A DNA stretch of 64,000 nucleotides. It comes from Streptococcus canis. Lineage in GTDB: Bacteria > Bacillota > Bacilli > Lactobacillales > Streptococcaceae. Location of the stretch: positions 1,179,501 through 1,243,500 of the forward strand of contig NZ_LR134293.1 of assembly GCF_900636575.1 (NCBI RefSeq), written 5' to 3'. The first letter of the stretch is position 1; every line of letters begins with the position of its first letter. The position numbers and the translations under genes are program-made. The notes under the pieces are model-generated. The model saw only the letters and a program-made list of their open reading frames with translations, was not told the origin of the DNA and made no database searches. Shown piece by piece: positions 8,418 through 17,574 of this stretch.

Positions 8418-9911
8418 ATGACAGAAGAAAAAAAACGAGGGTTTAGAATCCCTTCTTCTTACACCGTTCTTTTTATCATTATTGCCATTATGGCAGTATT
8501 AACCTGGTTTATTCCAGCTGGTGCCTATGAAACTGCCAAAGACGGTAGCGTTATTTCAGGCACTTACAAAACGGTAGCATCTAATCCTCAAGGATTTTTT
8601 GATATTTTGATGGCTCCTGTTCGAGGCATGTTAGGTGTTGAAGGTACTGATGGCGCTATTCAAGTGTCTTTCTTTATCTTAATGGTTGGTGGCTTTTTAG
8701 GAGTTGTCAACAAAACAGGTGCCCTTGACACGGGGATTGCGTCAGTGGTTCGTAAAAATAAGGGCAGAGAAAAACTATTGATTGCTATTTTGATTCCTTT
8801 ATTTGCCCTAGGTGGAACTACCTATGGTATGGGGGAAGAAACCATGGCTTTCTACCCACTTTTAATTCCCGTGATGATTGCGGTTGGTTTTGATAGTATT
8901 GTTGCAGTGGCTATTATCTTGATTGGTTCTCAAATTGGGTGTTTGGCTTCTACTATTAACCCATTTGCAACTGGTGTAGCAGCCGATGCTGCTGGTGTCA
9001 GCATCGCAGACGGAATGATTTGGCGGATTATTCAATGGTTTATCCTTGTCGGCATGTCCATTTGGTTTGTTTATAATTACGCTAGTAAGATTGAAAAGGA
9101 TCCAAGTAAATCATTGGTCGCAGACAAGGCAGAAGAGCATAAGGAATTCTTCCAATTGCAAAACTCTGGAGAAGACTTAAACAAACGCCAACGAAACGTT
9201 TTGACCATTTTTGCCTTGACCTTTGTCATTATGATTCTTAGTTTGATTCCTTGGGAAGATTTTGGTATCAAACTCTTTACTAATATCAATACTTGGTTAA
9301 CCACAATGCCTATCTTAGGGGGAGCTATTGGGAAAACCATGGGAGCATTTGGTACTTGGTACTTCCCAGAAATCACCATGCTCTTTATCATGATGGGTGT
9401 CTTGGTTGCTATTGTTTATCGTATGAGTGAAGATGATTTCCTTAGTTCATTCTTGACTGGTGCAGGTGAATTCTTAGGTGTTGCCATGATCTGTGCTATT
9501 GCGCGTGGTATTCAAGTTATCATGAACGGTGGTATGATTACAGCAACTATTCTTCACTGGGGCGAAACTGGACTCTCAGGATTGTCTTCTCAAGTCTTTA
9601 TTATTCTTGCCTATATCTTCTACCTCCCAATGTCCTTTTTGATTCCATCAACGTCAGGACTTGCTGGGGCAACAATGGGTATTATGGCACCGCTCGGACA
9701 ATTCTCAAATGTTCCTGCCCACCTTGTTATCACTGCCTTCCAGTCAGCTTCTGGTATTTTGAACATGATTTCCCCAACCTCAGCAATCGTTATGGGAGCT
9801 CTTGCACTTGGTCGAGTTGACCTTGGTACTTGGTGGAAATTTATCGGTAAATTTATTGTAATGGTTATGCTTGTGAGCGTGCTATTACTTGTAGTTGCAA
9901 CATTCTTTTAA
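8418..9911 (+). CDS. arcD: Arginine/ornithine antiporter (YfcC-family transporter)
   Basis: A 497-residue polytopic membrane protein with about 12 hydrophobic segments. It belongs to the YfcC/AbgT-like superfamily (TYGMGEETMAFYPLLIPVM, SFLIPSTSGLAGATMGIMAP). In arc operons of pyogenic streptococci this protein is annotated ArcD and exchanges external arginine for internal ornithine without ATP cost. It differs in family from the APC-type ArcD of other bacteria. Its place between arcB and the M20 peptidase supports the role. Substrate specificity is inferred from context. Confidence 0.88.
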   Translation: MTEEKKRGFRIPSSYTVLFIIIAIMAVLTWFIPAGAYETAKDGSVISGTYKTVASNPQGFFDILMAPVRGMLGVEGTDGAIQVSFFILMVGGFLGVVNKTGALDTGIASVVRKNKGREKLLIAILIPLFALGGTTYGMGEETMAFYPLLIPVMIAVGFDSIVAVAIILIGSQIGCLASTINPFATGVAADAAGVSIADGMIWRIIQWFILVGMSIWFVYNYASKIEKDPSKSLVADKAEEHKEFFQLQNSGEDLNKRQRNVLTIFALTFVIMILSLIPWEDFGIKLFTNINTWLTTMPILGGAIGKTMGAFGTWYFPEITMLFIMMGVLVAIVYRMSEDDFLSSFLTGAGEFLGVAMICAIARGIQVIMNGGMITATILHWGETGLSGLSSQVFIILAYIFYLPMSFLIPSTSGLAGATMGIMAPLGQFSNVPAHLVITAFQSASGILNMISPTSAIVMGALALGRVDLGTWWKFIGKFIVMVMLVSVLLLVVATFF

Positions 9912-9927
9912 CGGATAGGAGGTTCCT

Positions 9928-11259
9928 ATGGAATCCTATATCAAACCTCAACATCAAGAGGCCTGTGTGGCAGCCATTAAAAAGATTGTTTCTTATCCTT
10001 CTGTTTGTCATGAAGGGGAAAACGGCACACCTTTTGGACAGGCTATTCAAGATGTCCTTGAAGCCACATTAGACTTATGTCAAGGTCTTGGCTTCCATAC
10101 TTATATCGATCCAAAAGGTTATTATGGTTACGCCGAATTAGGGGATCAAAAAGACATTTTAGCTGTTCTTTGCCATTTGGACGTTGTTCCAGAAGGAGAT
10201 CGCAAATTATGGCAGACAGATCCTTTTGACTGCGTTGAAGTAGACGGTTGTTTATTTGGTCGAGGTACTCAAGATGACAAAGGACCGACCATGATGGCAC
10301 TTTTTGCCACCAAAGCTTTGATAGATGCAGGTGTTACCTTTAATAAACGCATTCGCTTTATTTTCGGGACAGATGAAGAAACCTTGTGGCGATGTATGAA
10401 TCGCTACAATGACATAGAAGAAAAAGCGACCTTTGGTTTTGCTCCTGACTCAAGTTTCCCTTTGACTTATGCTGAAAAAGGTCTACTTCAGGCAAAATTA
10501 GTGGGTCAAGGTTCTGATAAGCTGTTACTTGAGATTGGACAAGCCTACAATGTTGTTCCTGCCAGAGCGTCTTATCAAGGAGACAAGCTAACCGCTTTGC
10601 AAAAAGAACTAGATAAGCTTGGCTTTGAGTACGTGGTTAAAGAGGGAGAGTTAACGGTTTATGGTCTCGCCCAACATGCTAAAGATGCTCCAGATGGGAT
10701 TAATGCCCTGATTAGACTTGCCAAAGCATTAGTGGTCCTTGAACCTAATACAACTCTTGATTTCCTTGCCAATGTCGTTGATGAAGATGGCAGAGCACTC
10801 AATATTTTTGGACCAATTGAAGATGAACCTTCTGGCAAATTGAGTTTTAACGCCGCAGGGCTTACCCTAACTAAAGACAAGGCAGAAATCCGCTTAGACA
10901 TTCGGATTCCAGTTTTGGCGGATAAGGAAAAATTAGTCCAACAATTAAGCCAAAAAGCACAAGAGTACGGTCTAACCTATGAAGAATTTGATTATTTGGC
11001 ACCTTTATATGTGCCATTAGATAGTGAATTGGTAAGGACCCTATTAGCAGTCTATCGGGAAAAAACAGGTGATCAACGGCCTGCCCAATCATCAGGTGGT
11101 GCCACTTTTGCTAGAACAATGGACAACTGTGTTGCCTTTGGAGCGCTTTTCCCTGATGCAGATCAAACGGAACACCAAGAAAATGAACATATTGTTTTAG
11201 CCGATGCTTACCGTGCTATGGATATTTATGCGGAAACTATTTACCGACTAACGCGATAA
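9928..11259 (+). CDS. M20-family metallopeptidase (Xaa-His dipeptidase-like)
   Basis: A 443-residue cytosolic zinc peptidase. Metal-binding motifs are VLCHLDVVPEGD, FGRGTQDDKGP with the bridging aspartate, and FGTDEETLW with the catalytic and ligand glutamates. It starts 16 bases after arcD with the site GGATAGGAGG. Within an arc operon it may release arginine from imported peptides; that is inference from position. Length agrees with the PepV/M20 group. Confidence 0.88.
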   Translation: MESYIKPQHQEACVAAIKKIVSYPSVCHEGENGTPFGQAIQDVLEATLDLCQGLGFHTYIDPKGYYGYAELGDQKDILAVLCHLDVVPEGDRKLWQTDPFDCVEVDGCLFGRGTQDDKGPTMMALFATKALIDAGVTFNKRIRFIFGTDEETLWRCMNRYNDIEEKATFGFAPDSSFPLTYAEKGLLQAKLVGQGSDKLLLEIGQAYNVVPARASYQGDKLTALQKELDKLGFEYVVKEGELTVYGLAQHAKDAPDGINALIRLAKALVVLEPNTTLDFLANVVDEDGRALNIFGPIEDEPSGKLSFNAAGLTLTKDKAEIRLDIRIPVLADKEKLVQQLSQKAQEYGLTYEEFDYLAPLYVPLDSELVRTLLAVYREKTGDQRPAQSSGGATFARTMDNCVAFGALFPDADQTEHQENEHIVLADAYRAMDIYAETIYRLTR

Positions 11260-11425
11260 CAACAGATGAGGAGACGTTTGAAAACATCAAAGTTAACTGA
11301 TTTATTGCTTACCCTAATGTCGAGCGTACTAAAGAGAGGTTTTGAAATCTGATTTTTGCCATTCAGCAACACAGAATCCATGTTGTTGTGCAAAACAAAC
11401 AGCGTCTTGAACAGACAGTGTGTTA
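11260..11425. other. Intergenic stretch with probable insertion-element debris
   Basis: No ORF or promoter is supported here. It follows the M20 peptidase gene and runs into the IS110-type remnant, so part of it is probably the element end. Boundaries cannot be fixed from this sequence. Confidence 0.4.
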
Positions 11426-11725
11426 TCAGAATTTCTGATTTCGGTCAGTCCCTGTCAAACAGGCTTGTAACAGTCTTGCTTTACAGAGAACTTGGTAACT
11501 AAAAACGAGTAATCTGCGACAGATAGCGATAATCGTTTTTCGGTGTCCACGTCGTTTCTTGAATTTGAGATACTTGTTTCTCAGTTCTGGGTGCTTGTTA
11601 GCCTTGACAACAGCGTTTGCGATTTGAACAAGGAATGGTAGGTATTGTCCTTCTTTAGGAATACGAGTAGAAAACGTTTCCCAGCGCTTTCATTGTGAGC
11701 AGGGATAAGTCCAAAGTTTTCCAAC
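11426..11725 (-). pseudogene. IS110-family transposase remnant (C-terminal part)
   Basis: The minus strand encodes LENFGLIPAHNESAGKRF, then a one-base frameshift, then RIPKEGQYLPFLVQIANAVV. A basic segment with LKFKKRRGHRKTIIAICRRL follows, and a stop (TCA on the plus strand) lies at 11426-11428. The RRGHRK...AIAIxR-like pattern is typical of the C-terminus of IS110/IS116/IS902 (transposase_20) transposases. The N-terminal DEDD catalytic domain is missing, so the copy is dead. It lies between the M20 peptidase gene and arcC and splits the arc cluster. Family call is by pattern recognition. Confidence 0.72.
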
Positions 11726-11937
11726 TGAAATAAAGACAGTTATATCACACCCAATGTCTGACGAGTTGTTTATTCAAGGATATGTTTATGTGCTCTTGGT
11801 CACAGTTAGTTGTGCTTGAGGAAATGGGCTACCCCTATAAATATGCGAGCTAGTGGCTCTGCCTCTCACTTACTCTTTTCCCCGTGATTTGTAGTAGTGA
11901 TAGGTCTTCTCATTTATATTATAGAACAAAAGAAAGA

Positions 11938-11966
11938 GCGCAACACTTTTTCATTCAGTGTTGTGC
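11938..11966 (+). promoter_or_regulatory. Hairpin in the arcC leader
   Basis: GCGCAACACT (11938-11947) pairs with AGTGTTGTGC (11957-11966), ten pairs with one G-U and a 9-base loop. No T-run follows. It stands 29 bases before the arcC start and could stabilise the transcript or be part of an old element end. An A/T-rich stretch before it (TATATTATAG near 11915-11924) could be a -10 box but lacks a good -35. Confidence 0.45.
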
Positions 11967-11995
11967 CTTGAGTAAAACGAAAGGAATGAATGATA

Positions 11996-12949
11996 ATGAT
12001 GACAAAACAAAAAATCGTAGTCGCACTTGGAGGAAATGCTATTCTTTCAACAGATGCATCAGCAAAAGCCCAACAAGAAGCCTTGGTTTCAACATCAAAA
12101 TCATTGGTTAAATTAATCAAAGAAGGTCATGAAGTTATCGTGACCCACGGAAATGGTCCACAAGTTGGTAATCTTTTATTACAACAGGCAGCAGCAGATT
12201 CTGAAAAAAATCCAGCTATGCCTTTAGACACTTGTGTTGCCATGACAGAAGGCAGTATCGGTTTTTGGTTAGTCAATGCTCTTGACAATGAATTGCAAGC
12301 CCAAGGCATTCAAAAAGAAGTGGCAGCTGTTGTCACTCAAGTGATCGTGGATGCCAAAGACCCGGCTTTTGAAAACCCAACAAAACCAATTGGGCCTTTC
12401 CTTACAGAAGAAGATGCTAAAAAACAAATGGCAGAGTCAAAAGCAAGCTTCAAAGAAGATGCCGGTCGCGGCTGGCGTAAGGTTGTGCCATCACCAAAAC
12501 CAGTTGGCATTAAAGAAGCTAATGTCATCAGAAGTCTCGTTGATTCTGGCGTTGTTGTGGTCAGTGCTGGTGGTGGTGGTGTGCCCGTTGTGGAAGATGC
12601 TACTAGCAAGACACTTACTGGTGTGGAAGCTGTTATTGACAAGGACTTTGCTAGCCAAACCCTTTCAGAATTGGTGGACGCAGACCTCTTTATCGTTTTG
12701 ACAGGAGTTGACAATGTTTACATCAATTTCAATAAACCTGACCAAACAAAATTGGAAGAAGTAACGGTTTCTCAAATGAAAGAGTACATTACACAAGATC
12801 AGTTTGCTCCAGGTAGTATGCTGCCTAAAGTGGAAGCTGCTATTGCTTTTGTGGAAAACAAACCAAATGCTAAAGCCATTATCACATCGCTAGAAAATAT
12901 TGACAATGTGCTATCAGCAAATGCTGGGACACAAATTATCGCAGGGTGA
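11996..12949 (+). CDS. arcC: Carbamate kinase
   Basis: About 317 residues. It transfers phosphate from carbamoyl phosphate to ADP, giving ATP, CO2 and ammonia, the energy-yielding last step of the arginine deiminase pathway. Family motifs are [33 protein letters not shown] and the C-terminal [13 protein letters not shown]. Three in-frame ATG codons occur at 11990, 11996 and 11999. The Shine-Dalgarno AAGGAA at 11981-11986 best suits 11996. It is separated from the rest of the arc genes by an IS remnant, so it may depend on its own promoter or on read-through. Confidence 0.95.
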   Translation: MMTKQKIVVALGGNAILSTDASAKAQQEALVSTSKSLVKLIKEGHEVIVTHGNGPQVGNLLLQQAAADSEKNPAMPLDTCVAMTEGSIGFWLVNALDNELQAQGIQKEVAAVVTQVIVDAKDPAFENPTKPIGPFLTEEDAKKQMAESKASFKEDAGRGWRKVVPSPKPVGIKEANVIRSLVDSGVVVVSAGGGGVPVVEDATSKTLTGVEAVIDKDFASQTLSELVDADLFIVLTGVDNVYINFNKPDQTKLEEVTVSQMKEYITQDQFAPGSMLPKVEAAIAFVENKPNAKAIITSLENIDNVLSANAGTQIIAG

Positions 12950-13099
12950 ACAAGAGGATTTTCAGACAAGTCATTAACTAGCCAGACAATACAGTCGAAA
13001 ACGACGAATCATTTGTTCTTGATGATGTTACGACTTGATTCTTATAACGCTTTCAAATCTACTTGTTGCTTGGTTGATGAGAATCGCTACAAAATCATG
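12950..13099. other. Intergenic region after arcC
   Basis: No gene, clear terminator or promoter is recognised in these 150 bases. They abut the right-hand hairpins of the IS200/IS605-type element and may include part of an older insertion. Confidence 0.35.
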
Positions 13100-13850
13100 A
13101 CCACCTGTCTAACGGGTGGTTTGAACCGGGGCTATAAGCCCACATCACCAGCCAGCGCCTAAAGACGCTGGCTTTCACTTTGTTCAAGCCTCGCTGCTCT
13201 TGACTCGTCACTAGCCTCTTAAAGAGGCAGTTGTACTACTTGCCACTATCCCTAAAGGGATCCTCATATTCTTTCACACTCAACTTATCAAGTGCTATAT
13301 CATGTTTTTCCTGCTCTTGAATATATTTCTTTATGGTGGCTTCATTGAGACCAACTGTACTCACGTAATAGCCCTCTGCCCAAAAATGTCGATTCCCAAA
13401 TTTGTATTTTAAGTTGGCGTGTTTATCAAACATCATTAAAGCACTTTTACCTTTTAAATACCCCATGAAACTTGATACACTTATTCGTGGTGGAATGCTC
13501 ACTAACATATGAACATGGTCTGGCATCAGATGTCCTTCTATAATTTCCACTCCTTTGTAACTGCATCATCGGCGAAATATCTCGCCTAAACTGTTTCTAT
13601 ATTGATTATAAATAACTTTTCGTCTATACTTAGGTGTAAACACAATGTGATATTTACACATCCACTTTGTGTGTGATAAACTATGTGCCTTTTGTGCCAT
13701 ATTATTGTCTCCTTTCGCTTTACAGTTGGCTTGAACACCCTTATTGTATCGCGTTTGGAGATTTTTTGTATAACATCTGATGCGCACCCGCATAGCGGGT
13801 GGTTTATTTGTCTCGCACCTATCGGAGCGAGACGGGCTTAAAGCCACATA
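13100..13850 (-). mobile_element. IS200/IS605-family element (tnpA only)
   Basis: The element consists of one minus-strand TnpA gene flanked by subterminal hairpins, as in IS200-type single-strand transposons. On the tnpA 3' side, 13100-13120 forms a 9-bp stem with loop CTA, and AGCCAGCG/CGCTGGCT pair at 13150-13173. On the 5' side, CACCCGC-ATA-GCGGGTG is at 13785-13801 and GTCTCGC/GCGAGAC at 13810-13833. Both ends share a hairpin ending in GGGTGGTTT and a nearby GGGCT-TAAAGCC-like motif. A third stem GCCTC-TTAAA-GAGGC at 13215-13229 could end the tnpA transcript. Exact ends and the TnpA cleavage sites cannot be placed. No tnpB is present. Confidence 0.75.
13236..13700 (-). pseudogene. tnpA: TnpA (Y1/HUH transposase) with in-frame stop
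   Basis: ATG at 13700 follows AAAGGAG, and the product begins MAQKAHSLSHTKWMCKYHIV. The HUH histidine pair appears in EGHLMPDHVHMLVSIPP, and the C-terminal helix region (ATIKKYIQEQEKHD) carries the tyrosine nucleophile. Codon 45, in GEIFRR-stop-CSYKGVEII, is TGA (minus strand, 13566-13568). The reading frame is identical on both sides, so one base change (for example TTA to TGA) explains the break. Without the stop the protein would be about 154 residues, the normal TnpA length. A downstream restart at 13550 would keep the HUH motif but lose the N-terminal beta strand. Confidence 0.88.
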
Positions 13851-13888
13851 AAACAGAAAGAAAAGGCTAAATTTCAATGAAATTAGTC

Positions 13889-13918
13889 TTTTCTTTTACT
13901 TTTAATAAGTGTATAATA
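13889..13918 (+). promoter_or_regulatory. Possible asnA promoter
   Basis: TATAAT occurs at about 13912-13917, with a T-rich -35-like hexamer (TTTTCT) 17 bases earlier. About 120 bases of leader follow before the asnA start, with no clear attenuator or T-box. Confidence 0.4.
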
Positions 13919-14040
13919 ATCATGCTATTTTTTATTTTTCAAAAATAACAAGCAAAATAGGAATAGGCTAGCTACTAGTAAACAATAGAATTGCTAGGGC
14001 TATTAGATGCTATGAAATCACTAAAACAGAAGGAGGAGCT

Positions 14041-15033
14041 ATGAAGAAAAGTTTTATTTATCAACAAGAAGAGATTTCCTTTGTTAAAAATACATTTACA
14101 CAGTATTTGATTGCTAAACTTGATGTTGTTGAAGTGCAAGGCCCCATTTTAAGTCGGGTCGGGGACGGTATGCAGGATAATTTGTCTGGTATTGAAAATC
14201 CAGTATCTGTCAAAGTTTTGAACATTCCCCATGCAACTTTTGAAGTCGTGCATTCGTTAGCAAAATGGAAACGTCACACCTTGGCCCGTTTTGGCTTCAA
14301 TGAAGGCGAAGGTCTTGTTGTTAATATGAAGGCTCTCCGACCTGATGAGGATTCACTTGACCAAACGCATTCAGTCTATGTTGACCAGTGGGATTGGGAA
14401 AAAGTGATTCCTGATGGCAAGCGCAACCTAGCCTATCTCAAAGAAACAGTTGAAACCATTTACAAGGTTATTCGGCTAACCGAATTAGCTGTGGAAGCTC
14501 GTTATGATATTGAAGCTGTTTTACCAAAGAAAATTACCTTCATTCACACTGAAGAATTGGTAGCTAAATACCCCGATTTGACGCCCAAAGAACGCGAAAA
14601 TGCTATTACCAAAGAATTTGGTGCGGTCTTCTTGATTGGTATTGGTGGTGTTCTGTCAGACGGCAAGCCACATGATGGTCGGGCTCCTGACTACGATGAT
14701 TGGACAAGTGAATCTGAAAATGGCTATCATGGTCTCAATGGTGATATCTTGGTTTGGAATAACCAGCTTGAATCGGCCTTTGAATTATCCTCAATGGGGA
14801 TTCGTGTAGACGAGGAAGCTCTGAAACGTCAAGTAGAAATTACTGGTGACCAAGATCGTTTAGCCTTTGATTGGCACAAATCCTTGTTGAATGGTCTTTT
14901 TCCGCTCTCTATTGGTGGAGGGATTGGCCAATCACGCATGGCCATGTTTTTATTGCGCAAAAAACATATTGGAGAGGTTCAGACGTCTGTTTGGCCTCAA
15001 GAAGTTCGTGATAGCTACGATAATATCTTGTAA
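14041..15033 (+). CDS. asnA: Aspartate-ammonia ligase (asparagine synthetase A)
   Basis: A 330-residue cytosolic enzyme making asparagine from aspartate, ammonia and ATP through an aspartyl-adenylate. It has the class II synthetase-like fold. Recognisable motifs are [15 protein letters not shown] near the N-terminus, [32 protein letters not shown], and the C-terminal [16 protein letters not shown] (motif 3). The start at ATG 14041 follows GAAGGAGGAG. The gene is monocistronic. Its location next to ammonia-producing arc genes may be coincidental. Confidence 0.97.
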   Translation: MKKSFIYQQEEISFVKNTFTQYLIAKLDVVEVQGPILSRVGDGMQDNLSGIENPVSVKVLNIPHATFEVVHSLAKWKRHTLARFGFNEGEGLVVNMKALRPDEDSLDQTHSVYVDQWDWEKVIPDGKRNLAYLKETVETIYKVIRLTELAVEARYDIEAVLPKKITFIHTEELVAKYPDLTPKERENAITKEFGAVFLIGIGGVLSDGKPHDGRAPDYDDWTSESENGYHGLNGDILVWNNQLESAFELSSMGIRVDEEALKRQVEITGDQDRLAFDWHKSLLNGLFPLSIGGGIGQSRMAMFLLRKKHIGEVQTSVWPQEVRDSYDNIL

Positions 15034-15209
15034 GCTAAGAGCAATCTCTCTTGGTTTAAAGTCATAGACCCGTTGGTATTTCTCTATTCTTAGTGGGGCT
15101 CATTTTTGACATTAGTAAAGGCTTGGGGTATTTGTCCTGGTCTTTTTTGACGTCAGGTGTTAAGAATTTTGAAAAAAGAGATTATTTTTAGGGTCTGCCC
15201 CTAGAAATT

Positions 15210-15218
15210 TGCTATAAT
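15210..15218 (+). promoter_or_regulatory. Extended -10 promoter abutting rsmD (leaderless)
   Basis: TGC-TATAAT at 15210-15218 is a textbook extended -10 element. Transcription would start near 15225-15226, which is the A of the ATG that begins the conserved RsmD sequence. No Shine-Dalgarno lies upstream, and the -35 region is poor, as is usual for extended -10 promoters. Confidence 0.6.
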
Positions 15219-15225
15219 GAATGGT

Positions 15226-15765
15226 ATGAGAATTGTATCAGGTGAATTTGGCGGGCGTCCCTTGAAGACGCTAGATGGAAAAACAACGCGCCCCACGTCA
15301 GATAAGGTTAGAGGGGCCATTTTTAACATGATTGGCCCTTACTTTGATGGTGGTCGTGTGTTAGACTTATTTGCAGGTTCAGGTGGATTGTCTATCGAGG
15401 CTATTTCTCGTGGCATGTCGGCTGCTGTTTTAGTGGAACGAGATCGCAGGGCGCAAGCCATTATTCAAGAAAATATTAAGATGACCAAATCTGAGGATCA
15501 GTTTGCCTTATTCAAAATGGAAGCTGACCGTGCCATCGCACAGTTGACTGGCCAATTTGACTTGGTCTTTTTAGACCCTCCTTATGCCAAGGAAACCATC
15601 GTGGCTACGATTGAAGCTTTAGTGGCCAATAACTTACTAAGTGAAGAGGTTATGGTTGTTTGTGAAACGGACAAAAGTGTTGTTTTACCCGAAGAAATTG
15701 GAAACCTTGGGATTTGGAAAGAAAAAACTTATGGAATTAGTAAGGTAACCGTGTATGTCAACTAA
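15226..15765 (+). CDS. rsmD: 16S rRNA (guanine(966)-N2)-methyltransferase
   Basis: A 179-residue SAM-dependent methyltransferase that modifies G966 of 16S rRNA on the 30S subunit. The N-terminus MRIVSGEFGGRPLKT matches family starts, which is why 15226 is chosen over the in-frame ATG at 15217 that overlaps the -10 box. The SAM-binding motif is VLDLFAGSGGLSIEA, and the catalytic FLDPPYAKE is the amino-methylase D/N-P-P-Y. It overlaps coaD by 11 bases, the common rsmD-coaD pairing of Firmicutes. Confidence 0.95.
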   Translation: MRIVSGEFGGRPLKTLDGKTTRPTSDKVRGAIFNMIGPYFDGGRVLDLFAGSGGLSIEAISRGMSAAVLVERDRRAQAIIQENIKMTKSEDQFALFKMEADRAIAQLTGQFDLVFLDPPYAKETIVATIEALVANNLLSEEVMVVCETDKSVVLPEEIGNLGIWKEKTYGISKVTVYVN

Positions 15766-16246
15766 AATAGGACTTTATACAGGATCCTTTGACCCTGTCA
15801 CAAACGGGCATTTGGATATTATTAAGCGAGCTAGCCACTTATGTGACCAGCTCTATGTTGGGATTTTTTATAATCCCACAAAAGAAGGCTTTTTTAAACC
15901 TGAAATTCGTCAGCTTATGCTGACTCAAGCCTTAGAAACTTTTTCTGATGTGACGGTGGTGATGGCAGAAAATCGCCTAGCTGTTGATGTGGCCAAAGAA
16001 TTGCAGGTAACTCACTTGATTAGAGGGTTACGAAATGCAGCTGACTTTGATTACGAAGCCAATTTGGAGTATTTTAATCATATGTTAGCCCCAACTCTTG
16101 AGACCGTTTATTTTATTTCAAAAAATGAATGGCAGCCGCTTAGTTCTAGTCGAGTAAGAGAATTGATCCATTTCCAGTCTTCCTTAGAAGGCTTGGTTCC
16201 TCAATCAGTTATCGCTCAAGTGGAGAAAATGAATGAAAATAATTAA
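15755..16246 (+). CDS. coaD: Phosphopantetheine adenylyltransferase
   Basis: A 163-residue nucleotidyltransferase for the penultimate step of coenzyme A synthesis (4'-phosphopantetheine plus ATP to dephospho-CoA). The N-terminal YTGSFDPVTNGHLDII contains the TGSFDP and T/HxGH ATP motif. The C-terminal SSSRVREL corresponds to the ISSTxxR motif. The start codon lies inside the end of rsmD, so translation is probably coupled, and the end overlaps the downstream protease gene by 14 bases. Confidence 0.96.
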   Translation: MSTKIGLYTGSFDPVTNGHLDIIKRASHLCDQLYVGIFYNPTKEGFFKPEIRQLMLTQALETFSDVTVVMAENRLAVDVAKELQVTHLIRGLRNAADFDYEANLEYFNHMLAPTLETVYFISKNEWQPLSSSRVRELIHFQSSLEGLVPQSVIAQVEKMNENN

Positions 16247-17270
16247 AAAAATCAAATGGTGGCTGGTTAGCCTTTTTGCTCTAGTAGCTTTGCTGATTAC
16301 CCTCTTTTTCCCTCTACCTTATTACGTTGAAATGCCTGGCGGCGCTTATGATATTCGCTCTGTTTTACAAGTTAATGGAAAAGAAGATAAAGGGAAGGGA
16401 TCTTATCAATTTGTAGCCGTTAGCCTTAGCCGCGCCAGTTTGGCACAGTTATTGTATGCTTGGTTAACCCCTTTTACCGAAATCAGTTCCGTTGAAGACA
16501 CTACGGGTGGTTACAGTGATGCTGATTATATCCGCATTAACCAATTCTACATGGAAACCTCGCAAAATGCAGCGATCTATCAGGCATTAACCTTGGCGAA
16601 CAAACCCGTTACGTTGGATTACAAAGGGGTTTACGTATTAGATGTTAGCAAAGACTCAACCTTCAAAGGTGCCTTGAATTTAGCAGATACTGTCACTGGT
16701 GTGAATGACAAGCAATTTAAGAGTTCGACAGAGCTTGTGGACTATGTTTCTCATTTAAAACTTGGGGATAAAGTAACTGTTCAGTTTATGAGTGATAGTC
16801 AGCCCAAGTCTGAGACAGGCCGTATTATTAAACTTAAAAACGGTAAAAATGGTATTGGGATTGCTCTTACAGACCATACTAAAGTTAGGTCAGAGGATAA
16901 GATCGCGTTTAGCACGCAAGGTGTTGGTGGTCCCAGTGCTGGTTTGATGTTTACCCTTGATATTTATGACCAAATTGTCAAGGAGGATCTTCGTAAAGGT
17001 CGTATCATCGCAGGTACAGGAACGATTGGCAAACATGGCGAAGTGGGAGATATTGGTGGCGCAGGCCTTAAAGTTGTGGCTGCCGCAGATGCTGGTGCTG
17101 AAATATTCTTTGTTCCTAACAATCCTGTGGACAAGGCCTTAAAAAAAACGCATCCCAAAGCCATCAGCAACTATGAAGAAGCTAAGCGAGCAGCTAAGCA
17201 ATTAAAAACTAAAATGAAGATTGTGCCTGTGACCAATGTTCAGGAAGCTTTGGCTTATCTTCGGAAATGA
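16233..17270 (+). CDS. SepM-like membrane-anchored PDZ/Lon-type serine protease
   Basis: A 345-residue protein with an N-terminal membrane anchor (about residues 10-28), a PDZ domain around 130-215 and a C-terminal Lon-type (S16) peptidase. The catalytic dyad is Ser235 in GGPSAGLMF and Lys280 in GAGLKVVAA. It belongs to the YlbL family. In Streptococcus mutans the homologue SepM trims the competence-stimulating peptide. Whether a pheromone is its substrate here is not known. It is the last gene of rsmD-coaD-protease. Confidence 0.9.
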   Translation: MKIIKKIKWWLVSLFALVALLITLFFPLPYYVEMPGGAYDIRSVLQVNGKEDKGKGSYQFVAVSLSRASLAQLLYAWLTPFTEISSVEDTTGGYSDADYIRINQFYMETSQNAAIYQALTLANKPVTLDYKGVYVLDVSKDSTFKGALNLADTVTGVNDKQFKSSTELVDYVSHLKLGDKVTVQFMSDSQPKSETGRIIKLKNGKNGIGIALTDHTKVRSEDKIAFSTQGVGGPSAGLMFTLDIYDQIVKEDLRKGRIIAGTGTIGKHGEVGDIGGAGLKVVAAADAGAEIFFVPNNPVDKALKKTHPKAISNYEEAKRAAKQLKTKMKIVPVTNVQEALAYLRK

Positions 17271-17336
17271 CAGTGTGATGAGAATCCGTAAAAGGAAACA
17301 GTAAAAATAAGTGAACCAGTTAGAGGAGTGCTAAAC

Positions 17337-17358
17337 GAATCTTTCGGGTTCTTTTTTA
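17337..17358 (+). terminator. Weak intrinsic terminator after the protease gene
   Basis: GAATC pairs with GGTTC (one G-U) around a 5-base loop, followed directly by TTTTTT. The rest of the gap up to 17497 shows no gene. Confidence 0.5.
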
Positions 17359-17497
17359 TGCTTGGAAGTTATAGGACATGAGGCAGGGGAGGACTAATCA
17401 AAGCATTTCTCATAAAAACCCATTTTCTTTATTAGGCACCTCGTCAAAAGGCTGATAGTTAGGGGTTAATTCTTTTTATTAAACTAATAGAAAATAG

Positions 17498-17526
17498 TTG
17501 ACAAGGAAAAAGAAAACGATTACAAT
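17498..17526 (+). promoter_or_regulatory. rbs operon promoter overlapped by a cre site
   Basis: TTGACA (17498-17503), a 17-base spacer and TACAAT (17521-17526) form a strong promoter. Bases 17509-17526 match the 18-bp cre consensus WWTGNAARCGNWWWCAWW except for one base (A for T). The site covers the spacer and -10, so CcpA bound there should block RNA polymerase when glucose is present. Confidence 0.75.
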
Positions 17527-17532
17527 AACTAG

Positions 17533-17550
17533 TGTGAGAACGGTTCCACA
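17533..17550 (+). promoter_or_regulatory. Probable RbsR operator
   Basis: TGTGAGAACGGTTCCACA is an 18-bp near-perfect palindrome with a central CG, the hallmark of LacI-family operators. It begins at the expected transcription start of the rbs promoter. Autoregulation by the adjacent rbsR product is the natural inference. Confidence 0.7.
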
Positions 17551-17574
17551 AAAGAGGATTAAGGAGGAAAGGCT

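Noticed and set aside
11884..12120. Overlapping ORFs on both strands before and into arcC
   Set aside because: No homology is recognised; they overlap the strongly supported arcC and lack good ribosome-binding sites.
12950..13099. tnpB or second ORF of the IS200/IS605-type element
   Set aside because: No reading frame resembling TnpB/IscB or an omega RNA guide scaffold was found; the element appears to be tnpA-only.
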